NCBI RefSeq assembly: GCF_000349325.1
Contig: NC_020504.1
Coordinates: 5,118,053-5,182,052, forward strand
Direction of reading: 5' to 3'
Length of the DNA stretch: 64,000 bases
From: Streptomyces davaonensis JCM 4913
GTDB taxonomy: Bacteria > Actinomycetota > Actinomycetes > Streptomycetales > Streptomycetaceae
How positions within the stretch are numbered: position 1 is the stretch's first letter; every line of letters starts with the position of its first letter. Shown here in pieces: positions 8,690 through 17,586 of the stretch. The translations under genes were made by a program, and so were the position numbers. The notes below the pieces were generated by a model. The model was not told the origin of the DNA. It was given only the letters and a program-made list of their open reading frames with translations, and did not search any database.

Positions 8690-9493
8690 TCAGCCGAGCA
8701 GACGCTCCAGGACCACAGCAATCCCGTCCTCGTCATGAGAAGCCGTCACCTCATCGGCAACAGCCTTCAACTCCGCATGGGCATTGGCCATAGCCACACC
8801 TCGCGCAGCCCAAGCGAACATAGGCAAGTCATTCGGCATATCGCCGAAGGCAATCGTGTCCTTGGCCTTCAGGCCAAGACGCCGAGCCGCGATCGACAAC
8901 CCCGTCGCCTTGGACAGCCCCAAGGGCAGCAGCTCGACGATGCCCGCGCCCGCCATGGCAACGGAGACAAACCCACCCGCCGCGCGCCGAGCAACATCCG
9001 CCAGCTCGTCATCCGACAGCGAAGGATGCTGTACGTAGATCTTGTTCAGCGGCGCCGACCAAAGATCCGCCGCATCGCTGAACGGAGTGGACGGCAGCTT
9101 GCCCGTGACCGCGTACCCCGGTCCGACCAGCACTTCCCCCTCAAGACCGTCCCGGCTCGCGGCCAGGAACAGGGGACCGACCTCCGCCTCGATCTTCGCC
9201 AGCGCGACCCCCGCCAGCTGCCGGTCGAGCGTCACCGACGTCAGCAGACGGTGCTCACCGGCGTCGTAGACCTGCGCCCCCTGGGCGCACACCGCGAGGC
9301 CCCGGTAGCCCAGGTCGTCCAGGATGTGCCGGGTCCAGGGCGCCGCGCGCCCGGTCACGACGATGTGCGTGGCGCCCGCCGCGGTGGCCGCGGCGAGCGC
9401 CTCACGGGTGCGCGGGGAGACCGAGTCGTCGGACCGCAGCAGCGTGCCGTCGAGGTCGGTCGCGATCAGCCCGTAGGGAAAGGAGCCGCTCAC
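8690..9493 (-). CDS. HAD-superfamily (Cof-type) phosphatase
   Basis: 267 residues. Motif I is DLDGTLL near residue 11, motif II VVTGR, and motif [12 protein letters not shown] near residue 215, with a Cof-type C2 cap between; the expected lysine (LSKATGL) precedes motif IV. These enzymes dephosphorylate small phosphorylated metabolites such as sugar phosphates or FMN. GTG at 9493 overlaps the stop of serS (GTGA), so it is translated with seryl-tRNA synthetase. It is a paralogue of the truncated gene at the left edge of the window. Confidence 0.87.
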   Translation of the reverse strand: MSGSFPYGLIATDLDGTLLRSDDSVSPRTREALAAATAAGATHIVVTGRAAPWTRHILDDLGYRGLAVCAQGAQVYDAGEHRLLTSVTLDRQLAGVALAKIEAEVGPLFLAASRDGLEGEVLVGPGYAVTGKLPSTPFSDAADLWSAPLNKIYVQHPSLSDDELADVARRAAGGFVSVAMAGAGIVELLPLGLSKATGLSIAARRLGLKAKDTIAFGDMPNDLPMFAWAARGVAMANAHAELKAVADEVTASHDEDGIAVVLERLLG

Positions 9494-10767
9494 TTGGCGA
9501 CCGGCTCCAGCAGCTCCCGGCCGCCCAGATACGGCCGCAGCACCTCGGGCACCCGCACCGAACCGTCGGCCAGCTGGTGGTTCTCCAGGATCGCGACGAT
9601 CGTCCGCGGCACCGCGCACAGCGTGCCGTTGAGCGTCGCCAGCGGCTGCACCTTCTTGCCGTCGCGCATCCGCACCGACAGACGCCGGGCCTGGAAGCCG
9701 TCGCAGTTGGACGCCGACGTCAGCTCGCGGTACTTGCCCTGGGTCGGGATCCACGCCTCGCAGTCGAACTTGCGGGACGCCGAAGCGCCCAGGTCGCCCG
9801 AGGCCACGTCGATGACCTGGAAGGGCAGTTCAAGGCCGGTGAGCCACTGCTTCTCCCACTCCAGGAGCCGCTTGTGCTCGTTCTCCGCGTCCTCGGGGGC
9901 TACGTAGGAGAACATCTCGACCTTGTCGAACTGGTGCACCCGGAAGATGCCGCGGGTGTCCTTGCCGTAGGTCCCGGCCTCGCGGCGGAAGCACGGTGAG
10001 AAACCGGCGTAGCGCAGCGGCAGCTTGTCGGCGTCGAGGATCTCGTCCATGTGGTACGCGGCGAGCGGGACCTCGGAGGTGCCGACCAGGTAATAGTCGT
10101 CCTTCTCCAGGTGGTACACGTTCTCCGCGGCCTGGCCGAGGAAGCCGGTGCCCTCCATGGCGCGCGGGCGGACCAGCGCGGGGGTGAGCATCGGCGTGAA
10201 GCCGGCCTCGGTGGCCTGCGCGATCGCCGCGTTGACCAGGGCCAGCTCCAGAAGCGCGCCGACACCGGTGAGGTAGTAGAAGCGCGAGCCGGAGACCTTG
10301 GCGCCGCGCTCGACGTCGATGGCGCCCAGCGCCTCGCCGAGCTCCAGGTGGTCCTTGGGCTCGAAGCCCTCGGCGCCGAAGTCACGGATGGTGCCGTGCG
10401 TCTCCAGGACGACGAAGTCCTCCTCGCCGCCCACGGGGACGTCGGGGTGGACGAGGTTGCCGAGCTGGAGGACGAGGCGCTTGGTCTCGTCGTCGGCCTC
10501 GTTCTGCGCGGCCTCCGCGGCCTTGACGTCCGTCTTGAGCTGCTCGGCCCGCTGAAGGAGCTCGGCACGCTCCTCCGGAGTGGCCTTGGGGATCAGCTTG
10601 CCGAGCGACTTCTGCTCGGAGCGCAGCTCGTCGAAGCGGACGCCGGACGACCTGCGCCGCTCGTCGGCAGACAGGAGAGCGTCGACGAGCGCGACGTCCT
10701 CTCCACGGGCGCGCTGGGACGCGCGCACACGGTCGGGGTCCTCACGGAGCAGGCGAAGGTCAATCAC
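9490..10767 (-). CDS. serS: Seryl-tRNA synthetase
   Basis: 425 residues, the normal bacterial length. The N-terminal ~100 residues form the coiled-coil tRNA-binding arm; the class II core has motif 2 [14 protein letters not shown] near residue 265 and motif 3-type residues in the C-terminal third (TLNGT). It charges tRNA-Ser with serine. The ATG at 10767 (MIDLRLL) matches family starts. The upstream 550 bp contains DnaA-box-like sequences rather than an evident T-box. A HAD phosphatase gene is coupled downstream. Confidence 0.97.
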   Translation of the reverse strand: MIDLRLLREDPDRVRASQRARGEDVALVDALLSADERRRSSGVRFDELRSEQKSLGKLIPKATPEERAELLQRAEQLKTDVKAAEAAQNEADDETKRLVLQLGNLVHPDVPVGGEEDFVVLETHGTIRDFGAEGFEPKDHLELGEALGAIDVERGAKVSGSRFYYLTGVGALLELALVNAAIAQATEAGFTPMLTPALVRPRAMEGTGFLGQAAENVYHLEKDDYYLVGTSEVPLAAYHMDEILDADKLPLRYAGFSPCFRREAGTYGKDTRGIFRVHQFDKVEMFSYVAPEDAENEHKRLLEWEKQWLTGLELPFQVIDVASGDLGASASRKFDCEAWIPTQGKYRELTSASNCDGFQARRLSVRMRDGKKVQPLATLNGTLCAVPRTIVAILENHQLADGSVRVPEVLRPYLGGRELLEPVAK

Positions 10768-11317
10768 GCGGTCAAGGCTACCGGGGCCTGGTCCCTGCTC
10801 ACGACTCGCTTTTCCGGGGCACCCCGAACTGCGGCTTACGTTCCGTTATGAGCGAATTGCGCCCCGTGTCAATAAAAGGTGTCTCACTCCCTGGGACGGG
10901 GCATGCGGCGGGCGCGGTGTTGACTGGATTTCCTTGTGGAGAACGGGACTTGGGGTCTCGTCATCCACAGCCGTCCACAACCCTCGAAGAGTTATCCACA
11001 GGCTGTGTGGAAGATCTGTGGACATCGGAATTGATCACTCCGAATAGCTCGACCGACTCCGAGGATTCCCAGGGCAAACCTCCTTTACGCCCACGTTCGA
11101 GTGGAAATACGTCGCCCCAAAGGATTGCTCGAAGGAAACGAGTGGACGAAGGGTGAACTGCGCGCCGGTGGACGGAGTGGGGTGCTGTAGGGCGATTTGT
11201 CGACTGAGTCGCATGACAGTGTCGACTTGTCCCCAGGTCGAGAGGGGGACCTGTGGATAACTTCTGTGGATAACGACAATACGCTGGTAGTACTGGCTCA
11301 GAACTGCCGGTCCCGGC
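10768..11317. other. Long serS-pheA intergenic region carrying a DnaA-box cluster
   Basis: No convincing gene is present in these 550 bp. The striking content is repeated nonamers: exact TTATCCACA at 10992-11000 and its complement TGTGGATAA at 11252-11260 and 11265-11273 (two in direct tandem, 13 bp apart), plus one-mismatch copies at 10935-10943, 10961-10969, 11017-11025 and 11227-11235. This density and spacing resemble DnaA-binding loci. serS and pheA are both transcribed leftward, so the serS promoter must also lie here. Confidence 0.65.
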
Positions 11318-12250
11318 TCAGAATCGCCCGTCCTGGCAGCGCGCCACCCAGTCCGACGCCGACACGAACTCCTCGTCCGAGGTCCCGGGCCGCGGCGCGC
11401 TCACGCCGTCCAGGCCCACGTCCGCGCGCGGGTAGGAACCGAGGAACCGCACCTCCAGGCAGATCCGCTTCAGCCCCATCAGGGCCTCCGCCACCCGCCG
11501 GTCGGAGATATGGCCCTCGGCGTCGATGCAGAAGCAGTAGTTGCCGATTCCCTCGCCGGTGGGCCGGGACTGGAGCAGCATCAGGTTGATGCCGCGGGTC
11601 GCGAACTCGCCGAGCAGATCGCGCAGCCCGCCGGGGTGGTCGTCGCGCTGCCACAGCACGACGGAGGTCTTGTCCGCGCCGGTCGGGGCCGCGGGCCGGG
11701 CCGGGCGGCCCACCAGCACGAACCGGGTCTGGGCGTTCTCCGCGTCGTGGATCCCGCTCTCCAGGACCTCGAGGCCGTAGAGGGCGGCGGCGAACTCGCC
11801 CGCGAAGGCGGCGTCGTACTGGCCCTCCTGGACCAGGCGGGCGGCGTCCGCGTTGGAGGCGGCCGATTCCCAGTGGGCGTCCGGGAGGTTCTTCTTCAGC
11901 CAGTTGCGCACCTGGGGCTGGGCGGCCGGGTGCGCGGAGACGGTCTTGATGTCGGACAGCTTGGTGCCGGGCCGGACCAGCAGCGCGAAGGTGATCGACA
12001 GCAGCACCTCGCGGTAGATCATCAGCGGCGCGCCCGCGACCAGTTCGTCGAGGGTGGTGGTGATTCCGCCCTCGACGGAGTTCTCGATCGGCACGAACGC
12101 GGCCTCCGCCTCGCCCACGCGCACCGCGTCGAGCGCGGACTGCACGGAGACATACGGGACCAGTTCCCGGGTGGCCGCCTCGGGAAGCGTGCGCAGGGCG
12201 GCTTCGGTGAAGGTGCCTTCGGGACCGAGATACGCATAGCTCGCTGGCAT
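11318..12250 (-). CDS. pheA: Prephenate dehydratase
   Basis: 310 residues. The catalytic domain begins YLGPEGTFTEAAL and contains ENSVEGG near residue 60 and the signature TRFVLVGR near residue 180; the C-terminal ACT regulatory domain follows (NLMLLQSRP, then YCFCIDAEGH). It converts prephenate to phenylpyruvate in phenylalanine synthesis, with feedback by Phe through the ACT domain. Monofunctional, as is usual in actinomycetes (no chorismate mutase part). ATG at 12250. Confidence 0.96.
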   Translation of the reverse strand: MPASYAYLGPEGTFTEAALRTLPEAATRELVPYVSVQSALDAVRVGEAEAAFVPIENSVEGGITTTLDELVAGAPLMIYREVLLSITFALLVRPGTKLSDIKTVSAHPAAQPQVRNWLKKNLPDAHWESAASNADAARLVQEGQYDAAFAGEFAAALYGLEVLESGIHDAENAQTRFVLVGRPARPAAPTGADKTSVVLWQRDDHPGGLRDLLGEFATRGINLMLLQSRPTGEGIGNYCFCIDAEGHISDRRVAEALMGLKRICLEVRFLGSYPRADVGLDGVSAPRPGTSDEEFVSASDWVARCQDGRF

Positions 12251-12318
12251 GTCCTCACCCTAATGGCCGCGCGGGACCCCGGTGGCCGCGTCTCACGACC
12301 GGGTGATCCCGCCCGGGT

Positions 12319-13560
12319 TCACGCCTCCAGCAGCCGCTGTCCGACGTACTCTCCCTCGGCTGCCCCGCCCGGCACCGCGAACAGGCCGCTGGACTCGTGG
12401 CGGATGAACTTCGACAGCGCGTCGCCCCGGTCGAGCTTGCGCTGCACGGTCACGAAGCCGCGCAAGGGGTCCGCCTGCCAGCACACGAAGAGCAGGCCCG
12501 CGTCCGGGGTCCCGTCCGCGGCGATGCCGTCGTGGAAGGAGAACGGCCGCCGCAGCATCGCCGCCCCGCCGTTCTGGTCGGGCCGGGAGATGCGCGCGTG
12601 GGCGTTGATCGGGACGACCGGCTCCCCGGTCCTGTCCGTCTTCTCCAGGTCCATCTCGGTCGTCTCGATGCCCCCGGACAGCGGTGCCCCGTCGGCCTTG
12701 CGGCGTCCGATGACGTTCTCCTGCTCCTTGCCGGAGAGCTGCTCCCAGTCGTCGAGGAGCATGCGGATGCGGCGTACGACGGCGTAGGAGCCGCTCGCCA
12801 TCCAGGACGGTTCGCCGGAGGACGGCACGAAGATCCGCTGGTCGAAGTCGGGCTCGGCCGGCTTGGGGTTGCGGGTGCCGTCGATCTGGCCCATCAGATT
12901 GCGGGCCGTCATGGGGTGGGCGGTGGCACCGGGTGAGCGGTTGAAGCCGTTCATCTGCCAGCGCACCTTGGCGGCCTGTCCCGCGTCCTTCTGGAGCGCG
13001 CGCAGGGCGTGGAAGGCGACCAGCGCGTCGTCTGCGCCGATCTGCACCCACAGGTCGCCGTTGCTGCGGGCCTTGTCGAGGCGGTCGGAGGAGAAGTCGG
13101 GCAGCGGGTCGAGGGCGATCGGGCGCTGTTTCTCCAGTCCGGTGCGGGCGAAGAAGCTGTGGCCGAAGCCGAAGGTGACGGTCAGTGCGGAGGGTCCGGC
13201 GTCCCGCGCCACATCGGTGTCGCCGCTGCCCGTCGGTTCGCCCGCCATCAGTCGGCGGGCGGTGTCCGACCAGCGGCGCAGCAGCGCGGCGGCCTCCTTG
13301 CGGCCCGCGCCCGCTGTCAGGTCGAAGGCGATGAGATGGCCGCGGGCCTGGAGGCCCTGGAGGATGCCGGGCTGATGTTTCCCGTGAAACATCGCCTCCT
13401 GGGCGCCCAGCGAGGTGAGTGGGGTCGCGGTGGCGGGCGCGGCGGCATAGCCCACGGCCCCGCCCGCCGCGCCGAGTGCGAGCCCGGTGGCGCCGGCGGT
13501 GCCGAGGAGGGCGCGGCGCGTCACACCGGTCGGGGTGTCCGGGTTGGACTGGTCAGCCAT
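12319..13560 (-). CDS. Tat-exported DyP-type heme peroxidase (EfeB/DyP)
   Basis: 413 residues with a twin-arginine signal (TRRALLGTAGATGLALG, residues ~14-31) ending near an APATA site. DyP features are the GQIDGTRNP motif (GxxDG, catalytic Asp) near residue 225 and a heme-ligand region with His in FIRHES near residue 390. The family oxidises dyes or takes part in heme/iron and copper-linked redox outside the membrane. It starts six bases after the CopC-CopD gene on the same strand, so it is the last gene of the copper operon; a co-occurrence of DyP and Sco1/Cop proteins is known in Streptomyces. A near-parS sequence lies inside the coding region. Confidence 0.92.
   Translation of the reverse strand: MADQSNPDTPTGVTRRALLGTAGATGLALGAAGGAVGYAAAPATATPLTSLGAQEAMFHGKHQPGILQGLQARGHLIAFDLTAGAGRKEAAALLRRWSDTARRLMAGEPTGSGDTDVARDAGPSALTVTFGFGHSFFARTGLEKQRPIALDPLPDFSSDRLDKARSNGDLWVQIGADDALVAFHALRALQKDAGQAAKVRWQMNGFNRSPGATAHPMTARNLMGQIDGTRNPKPAEPDFDQRIFVPSSGEPSWMASGSYAVVRRIRMLLDDWEQLSGKEQENVIGRRKADGAPLSGGIETTEMDLEKTDRTGEPVVPINAHARISRPDQNGGAAMLRRPFSFHDGIAADGTPDAGLLFVCWQADPLRGFVTVQRKLDRGDALSKFIRHESSGLFAVPGGAAEGEYVGQRLLEA
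13377..13390. other. parS-like site inside the DyP gene (one mismatch)
   Basis: GTTTCCCGTGAAAC differs from the ParB consensus GTTTCACGTGAAAC at a single position and lies 12 kb from the perfect copy. It is within codons for MFHGKH of the peroxidase. Some natural parS copies are one-mismatch variants; binding is not proven. Confidence 0.5.
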
Positions 13561-13566
13561 GGTCGT

Positions 13567-15510
13567 TCAGCCGATCTTCGCGTTCTTGGAGACGGTCGTC
13601 TGGTCGATGTCGGAGGTCCGTACGGTCACGGCGATCTTCCAGTCGCCGGCCATGGGGAGCTGGACGCCGCCCGCCGACCAGTGTCCGGTGGTGATGTGGT
13701 CCGGGACGACGGGCAGGGGCCCGATGTCCTGGGCTTCGAGGGTGAAGGCGACCTTCACCTCGGGGACGTCGAAGGCGCGTCCGTTGGGCCGGGTGGCGTA
13801 GACGTGCATCTCGTTGTCGCCGACCCGCGCGGGGTCGAGTTCGAGCCGTACGACGCCCTTGCCGTCCTCGCCGCCGGTGTCGAAGGCCATGTCCAGGGTC
13901 AGCGCCCCGGAGGATCCGGTGGCCGAGGACGACGCGGCGGCGGTGGCCTTGGCGGCGTCCTGCTCGGTGCGGCCGGGTTCGGTGGAGGTCAGCGCGGTGG
14001 TGACCGCCAGCAGCACGATGGCGACGCCCGCCTCGGCGAGCACGGATCGGCGCAGCCCGAACCGGTTCGGGTCGGCGTCGCGCAGCCGTTTCTGCCGGGC
14101 GGTGTCCATGGCGGCGCGCTGCCGGGCGAGTTGAGCGGCGCGCTCGGGATCAGCGGAGTCGGGCTCGCCGGAAGCGGGCTCACTGGACGTACTCGCCGCG
14201 ACCTTCTGCTTCCGCGGCGCGGCGGCCACCGTCTCCGCCAGTCGTGCCGTCCACCGCCGGGAGATCCACGCGACCCCGACGAGCATCGTCACGAGGCAGA
14301 TCTTGACGAGCAGGAGCTGCCCGTAGCGGGTCTCGGTGAACGCCGACCAGGAGCCGAGCTGGCGCCACGACTGGTAGATGCCGGTGCCGACGAGGGTGAC
14401 CACGCTGCCGAACGCGAGCGCCGAGAACCGTCGTACGGCGGTGCCGTCCAGGGGGGTCTCGGGCGAGCGGTACAGGGCGGTGAGCAGGGCGGTGAGGCCG
14501 CCGAGCCAGGTGGCCACGGCGAGCAGGTGGACGACGTCGACCGGCATCGCGATCCCGGGCTGGAGGCCGGTGGAGGCGTGCTCGGACATCGCCCAGCTCG
14601 CCGCGAGTCCGGCCGCCACGACGGTGCCGCCGATCGCGAGCCCGAAGGTGAGGTCCCGCTTCTCCTCGTCCTCCCTTGAATCAGGCAGTCGGCGCGAAGC
14701 GCCGTCGTTCAGGGTGGTGGTGGGAGACGGGCGGGCGTAGGCGCCGAACAGCACCGCGATGAACAGGGCCGCGGCGGCGAGCAGCAGGAGCCGGGAGACC
14801 AGGGCCGCGCCGGTCTTGGTCTGGAGGACGTCGCCGAGCAAGGTCAGGTCGAAGAAGTCGCCGACCTTGCCGGAGGAGGTGTAGGAGCCGCGCATGAGGA
14901 GCAGCGCGAGGGTGGTCGAGGTGAGCGCCAGCCAGCCGGCGACCACCAGCCGCTGCACGGCCCGCACCCCTGCCCCGCGCTGCCAGCAGGCCAGCACGAA
15001 GGCGGCGCCGCCGACCAGGACGACGAAGCCCGCGTAGGACACGTAGCGGCCCAGGCCGTAGAGCACGCCGACGACCCCGCCGCCGGCTGTCTGGTCCGAG
15101 ACGGAGACGGTGGTCGCCGAGGGGGCGCCGATGGAGAAGGTGTAGGCGCCGGCGACGGGGTGGCTGTCGGCCGAGACGACTTGGTAGGAGACGGTGTAGG
15201 TGCCGTCCGCCAGACCGCTCTTGAGGTTCACCGCGTACGTCGTGCCGCTGACGCCGGAGGGCTTGCCGGTGTCGACGCGCTTGCCGTCGGGGGCGAGGAC
15301 GCGCAGGGAGTCGTCGGAGAGAGCGATGTCCTCGGAGAAGGTGAGCGAGATCCGGTCCGGGGCCTGGTCGACCACCGCCCCCTGCTGGGGGTCGCTGCCG
15401 GTCAGCGCGGCATGCGCGGAGACCGGCCCGGCACCGGCGAGGAGCAGTCCGGCGGCGGCCAGGAGCAGCAGCACGAGGGTCCGGACGCGGGGGGCGATGG
15501 TCGCGGTCAA
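13567..15510 (-). CDS. CopC-CopD fusion copper-transport protein (YcnJ-like)
   Basis: 647 residues. A signal peptide ends at AHA, exposing the N-terminal His of the CopC copper-binding domain (HAALTGSDPQQG; residues ~30-125). A CopD domain with about eight membrane spans follows (~145-470), with a charged cytoplasmic loop before the last span. The C-terminal ~110 residues look like a periplasmic FixH/YtkA-like beta domain. Role: copper import or extracellular copper handling. TTG at 15510 is chosen because GGGAGG stands about nine bases upstream and no ATG fits the signal peptide. It begins 14 bp after the PCuAC gene. Confidence 0.85.
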   Translation of the reverse strand: MTATIAPRVRTLVLLLLAAAGLLLAGAGPVSAHAALTGSDPQQGAVVDQAPDRISLTFSEDIALSDDSLRVLAPDGKRVDTGKPSGVSGTTYAVNLKSGLADGTYTVSYQVVSADSHPVAGAYTFSIGAPSATTVSVSDQTAGGGVVGVLYGLGRYVSYAGFVVLVGGAAFVLACWQRGAGVRAVQRLVVAGWLALTSTTLALLLMRGSYTSSGKVGDFFDLTLLGDVLQTKTGAALVSRLLLLAAAALFIAVLFGAYARPSPTTTLNDGASRRLPDSREDEEKRDLTFGLAIGGTVVAAGLAASWAMSEHASTGLQPGIAMPVDVVHLLAVATWLGGLTALLTALYRSPETPLDGTAVRRFSALAFGSVVTLVGTGIYQSWRQLGSWSAFTETRYGQLLLVKICLVTMLVGVAWISRRWTARLAETVAAAPRKQKVAASTSSEPASGEPDSADPERAAQLARQRAAMDTARQKRLRDADPNRFGLRRSVLAEAGVAIVLLAVTTALTSTEPGRTEQDAAKATAAASSSATGSSGALTLDMAFDTGGEDGKGVVRLELDPARVGDNEMHVYATRPNGRAFDVPEVKVAFTLEAQDIGPLPVVPDHITTGHWSAGGVQLPMAGDWKIAVTVRTSDIDQTTVSKNAKIG

Positions 15511-15524
15511 GGGGGGTTCCTCCC

Positions 15525-15974
15525 TCAGTGTCCGGTCGTGGGGGTGTACGTGGCCGGCTTCACCGGCATCTCGACCGTGACGGGGTCGGAGTCGGCGAAG
15601 TGCAGGACCACGGACACTGTGTCGCCCTCCTTCGGCTTCCGCTTCAGCTTCTCGAACATCAGGTGGGTGCCGCCGCTCTCGAACTCGAGGTGACCGTCGG
15701 CGGGCACGGGGAGCTTTGTGACTTCCTGCATCGCGGAGTCGACCGTCTCGTGCAGGGTGACGGCGCCCGCGATGTCGCTGGTGACGGAGGTCAGTTCGTC
15801 CTGGGTGCCGCCGTCGTTGGCGATGGTCAGGAAGCCCGCCGCCATGGAGTCGGAGACCGGCTGCGGCATGTAGGCGCCGGTGACGGACAGTTCGGGTCCT
15901 GAGTCGTCGGATCCGCAGCCGGCCAGCAGAAGGCCTATGGCCGTGACCGCGGCCGCCGTACCGAGCCGCCTCAC
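15525..15974 (-). CDS. PCuAC-type copper chaperone lipoprotein
   Basis: 149 residues with a lipoprotein signal (LLLAGC, Cys near residue 20). The mature part carries the DUF461/PCuAC copper motif: Met in AGFLTI region, His in LHETV, and H-L-M in GGTHLMF near residue 108; the H-x-n-M arrangement binds Cu(I). PCuAC works with Sco1 to load CuA of cytochrome oxidase. GTG at 15974 overlaps the stop of the sco1 gene (GTGA), so the two are coupled. Confidence 0.88.
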   Translation of the reverse strand: MRRLGTAAAVTAIGLLLAGCGSDDSGPELSVTGAYMPQPVSDSMAAGFLTIANDGGTQDELTSVTSDIAGAVTLHETVDSAMQEVTKLPVPADGHLEFESGGTHLMFEKLKRKPKEGDTVSVVLHFADSDPVTVEMPVKPATYTPTTGH

Positions 15975-16621
15975 GGGTTCTCCCCCTTGATGAGCTTGGG
16001 GAGGTCCTTGGTGTAGTCCTCGACGGTGGCGTCCTCGCCGTAGAGGACATAGCCGCCGTCGGTCTTCGGGGAGAAGGCGATGACCTGGGTGCCGTGCGTG
16101 GAGACCATCTTGCCCTTCTCCTTGTGCGGTGGCTCGATGCTGATGCCGAGGGTGCGGGCGCCGGCCTGGATGGTGGCGAAGTCGCCGGTCAGACCGACGA
16201 CCTGTGCGTCGATGCCCTTGAGCCACTTGCCGAGCTCGGCGGCGGTGTCGCGCTCCGGGTCGGTGGTGACGAACACGACGCGCAGCTCGTCCTGTTCGGC
16301 CTTGGGCAGCTGCTTCTTGGCGACGGCGATGTTGTTCATCGTCAGCGGGCAGACGTCGGGGCAGTTGGTGTAGCCGAAGTAGATCAGCGTCGGCCTGCCC
16401 GCGGTCTCCTCGCGGAGGTCGTAGGTCTTGCCGTTGGTGTCGGTGAGGACCAGGTCCGGCTTCTCGAACGGCTTGTCGAGGACGGTCGCGGCCTTGTCGG
16501 AGCCGGGCTCCTCGGAGACCACGGTGACGGGCGCGGCGGTGTCGTCACCGCTGCCGCAGGCGGACAGGGTCAGAGCGGCGGCGGCGAGGAGGGCGGCGGC
16601 CGCGAACTTCTTGGTGCGCAT
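15971..16621 (-). CDS. Sco1/SenC-type copper chaperone lipoprotein
   Basis: 216 residues. Lipobox LSAC near residue 21. Thioredoxin-like fold with the copper-binding CPDVCP motif in NCPDVCPLTM near residue 106 and the third ligand His in STHGTQV near residue 173. Sco proteins deliver copper and reduce cysteines of cytochrome c oxidase subunit II. First gene after the hairpin that separates it from ycnI; coupled to PCuAC downstream. Confidence 0.93.
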   Translation of the reverse strand: MRTKKFAAAALLAAAALTLSACGSGDDTAAPVTVVSEEPGSDKAATVLDKPFEKPDLVLTDTNGKTYDLREETAGRPTLIYFGYTNCPDVCPLTMNNIAVAKKQLPKAEQDELRVVFVTTDPERDTAAELGKWLKGIDAQVVGLTGDFATIQAGARTLGISIEPPHKEKGKMVSTHGTQVIAFSPKTDGGYVLYGEDATVEDYTKDLPKLIKGENP

Positions 16622-16650
16622 GGCAGGAATTCCCGGAGGTGATGGGCTCG

Positions 16651-16686
16651 GGCGCGCGCCCCAGCACTACGGCTGGGGCGCGCGCC
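16651..16686 (-). terminator. Strong hairpin between ycnI and sco1
   Basis: Arms 16651-16665 and 16672-16686 are 15-base perfect complements with a six-base loop. It falls between the stop of ycnI and the start of sco1, on transcripts running leftward, and could attenuate read-through within the copper operon. There is no U-run, as is usual in Streptomyces. Confidence 0.6.
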
Positions 16687-16697
16687 GAGGGATGGAC

Positions 16698-17447
16698 TCA
16701 GGCGTTGGTACGCCGACGGCCGGCGAGCACGCCGTAGGCCACGCCGAGCGCGCCGACGACGATGCCCACGACGCCGAGGACGCGGGCGGTGGTGTCGGTG
16801 CCGTCGGAGCCGGACTCGTCGTCGGCGGTGGTGGTCGCGGCGGCCTGGGAGGCGTCGTCGGAGGGCTCCTCGCTCGCCTCCGAGCCGCCGTGCGAGTGGC
16901 CCTCCTCGGAGGCCTCGGAGAGGGTCAGCACCGGAGCGGGCTTCTCCGGCTCCTCCTGGCCCTCCTGCGGGACCTCGATCCAGCGGGCGACCTCGTCGTC
17001 GTCGTACGTCTGGACGGCCTTGAAGACCAGTTCGTCGGTGTCCTCGGGCAGCTGGCCCATGGAGACCGCGAACTTCTGGAAGAAGCCGGGCTCGATGCCC
17101 TTGCCGCTCGCGGTCCAGGTGATCTTGCTGACGGCCTCGTCGATCTTCTGGCCGTGCAGCTCGATCGGCTTGTCGAGCTTGGCCTTGGTGATCTTCGCGG
17201 TCCAGCCGGCGATGGGCTCGGGCCGCGCGGAGGCGAGCGGGTGGTCGGTCGGGAAGCTGACCTCCAGCTTCACGGTGTTCGCCGTGTCGCTCTCGTTCGG
17301 GACCCGGAAGTCGACGACGGCGTATCCGCCCTTGGCGGCCTCGCCCTCGGGCTGCACGGTGACATGCGCGAAGGCGGGGGCGGACAGGGCGAGCACGGCC
17401 GTACCGGCGAGGGCACCGACGGCGGCGAGACGGGAGGAGACCTTCAT
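16698..17447 (-). CDS. YcnI-family (DUF1775) copper-associated membrane-anchored protein
   Basis: 249 residues. Signal peptide ends at FAHV, so the mature protein begins with His, the residue that binds copper in YcnI. A ~130-residue DUF1775 domain follows (VTVQPEG, DFRVPNES, WTA), then an acidic, Ser/Glu-rich linker with HSHGG and a C-terminal membrane span followed by a basic tail (GRRRTNA). Neighbour of sco1, PCuAC and CopCD, consistent with extracytoplasmic copper trafficking. ATG at 17447 has a GGAG sequence nine bases upstream. Confidence 0.88.
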   Translation of the reverse strand: MKVSSRLAAVGALAGTAVLALSAPAFAHVTVQPEGEAAKGGYAVVDFRVPNESDTANTVKLEVSFPTDHPLASARPEPIAGWTAKITKAKLDKPIELHGQKIDEAVSKITWTASGKGIEPGFFQKFAVSMGQLPEDTDELVFKAVQTYDDDEVARWIEVPQEGQEEPEKPAPVLTLSEASEEGHSHGGSEASEEPSDDASQAAATTTADDESGSDGTDTTARVLGVVGIVVGALGVAYGVLAGRRRTNA

Positions 17448-17586
17448 ACGGGAGCACTCCACGAGTGAGATTCGGTTGTTCCGGTGGTGTAGAGGGGCGC
17501 ATGCGGTGCGACGTGGCATGCGCGGGCCGCACGACGGCGGCCCCTACCGGAATCCGAACGGATCTCCCAGCGGTGGACGCGTCGCG

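Noticed and set aside
10848..11156. Small frame of about 102 codons in the serS-pheA spacer
   Set aside because: No ribosome site and overlaps the DnaA-box repeats; no protein similarity seen.
10768..11317. Possible T-box or riboswitch in front of serS
   Set aside because: No T-box sequence or stem architecture was found; the region is better explained by DnaA-box repeats.
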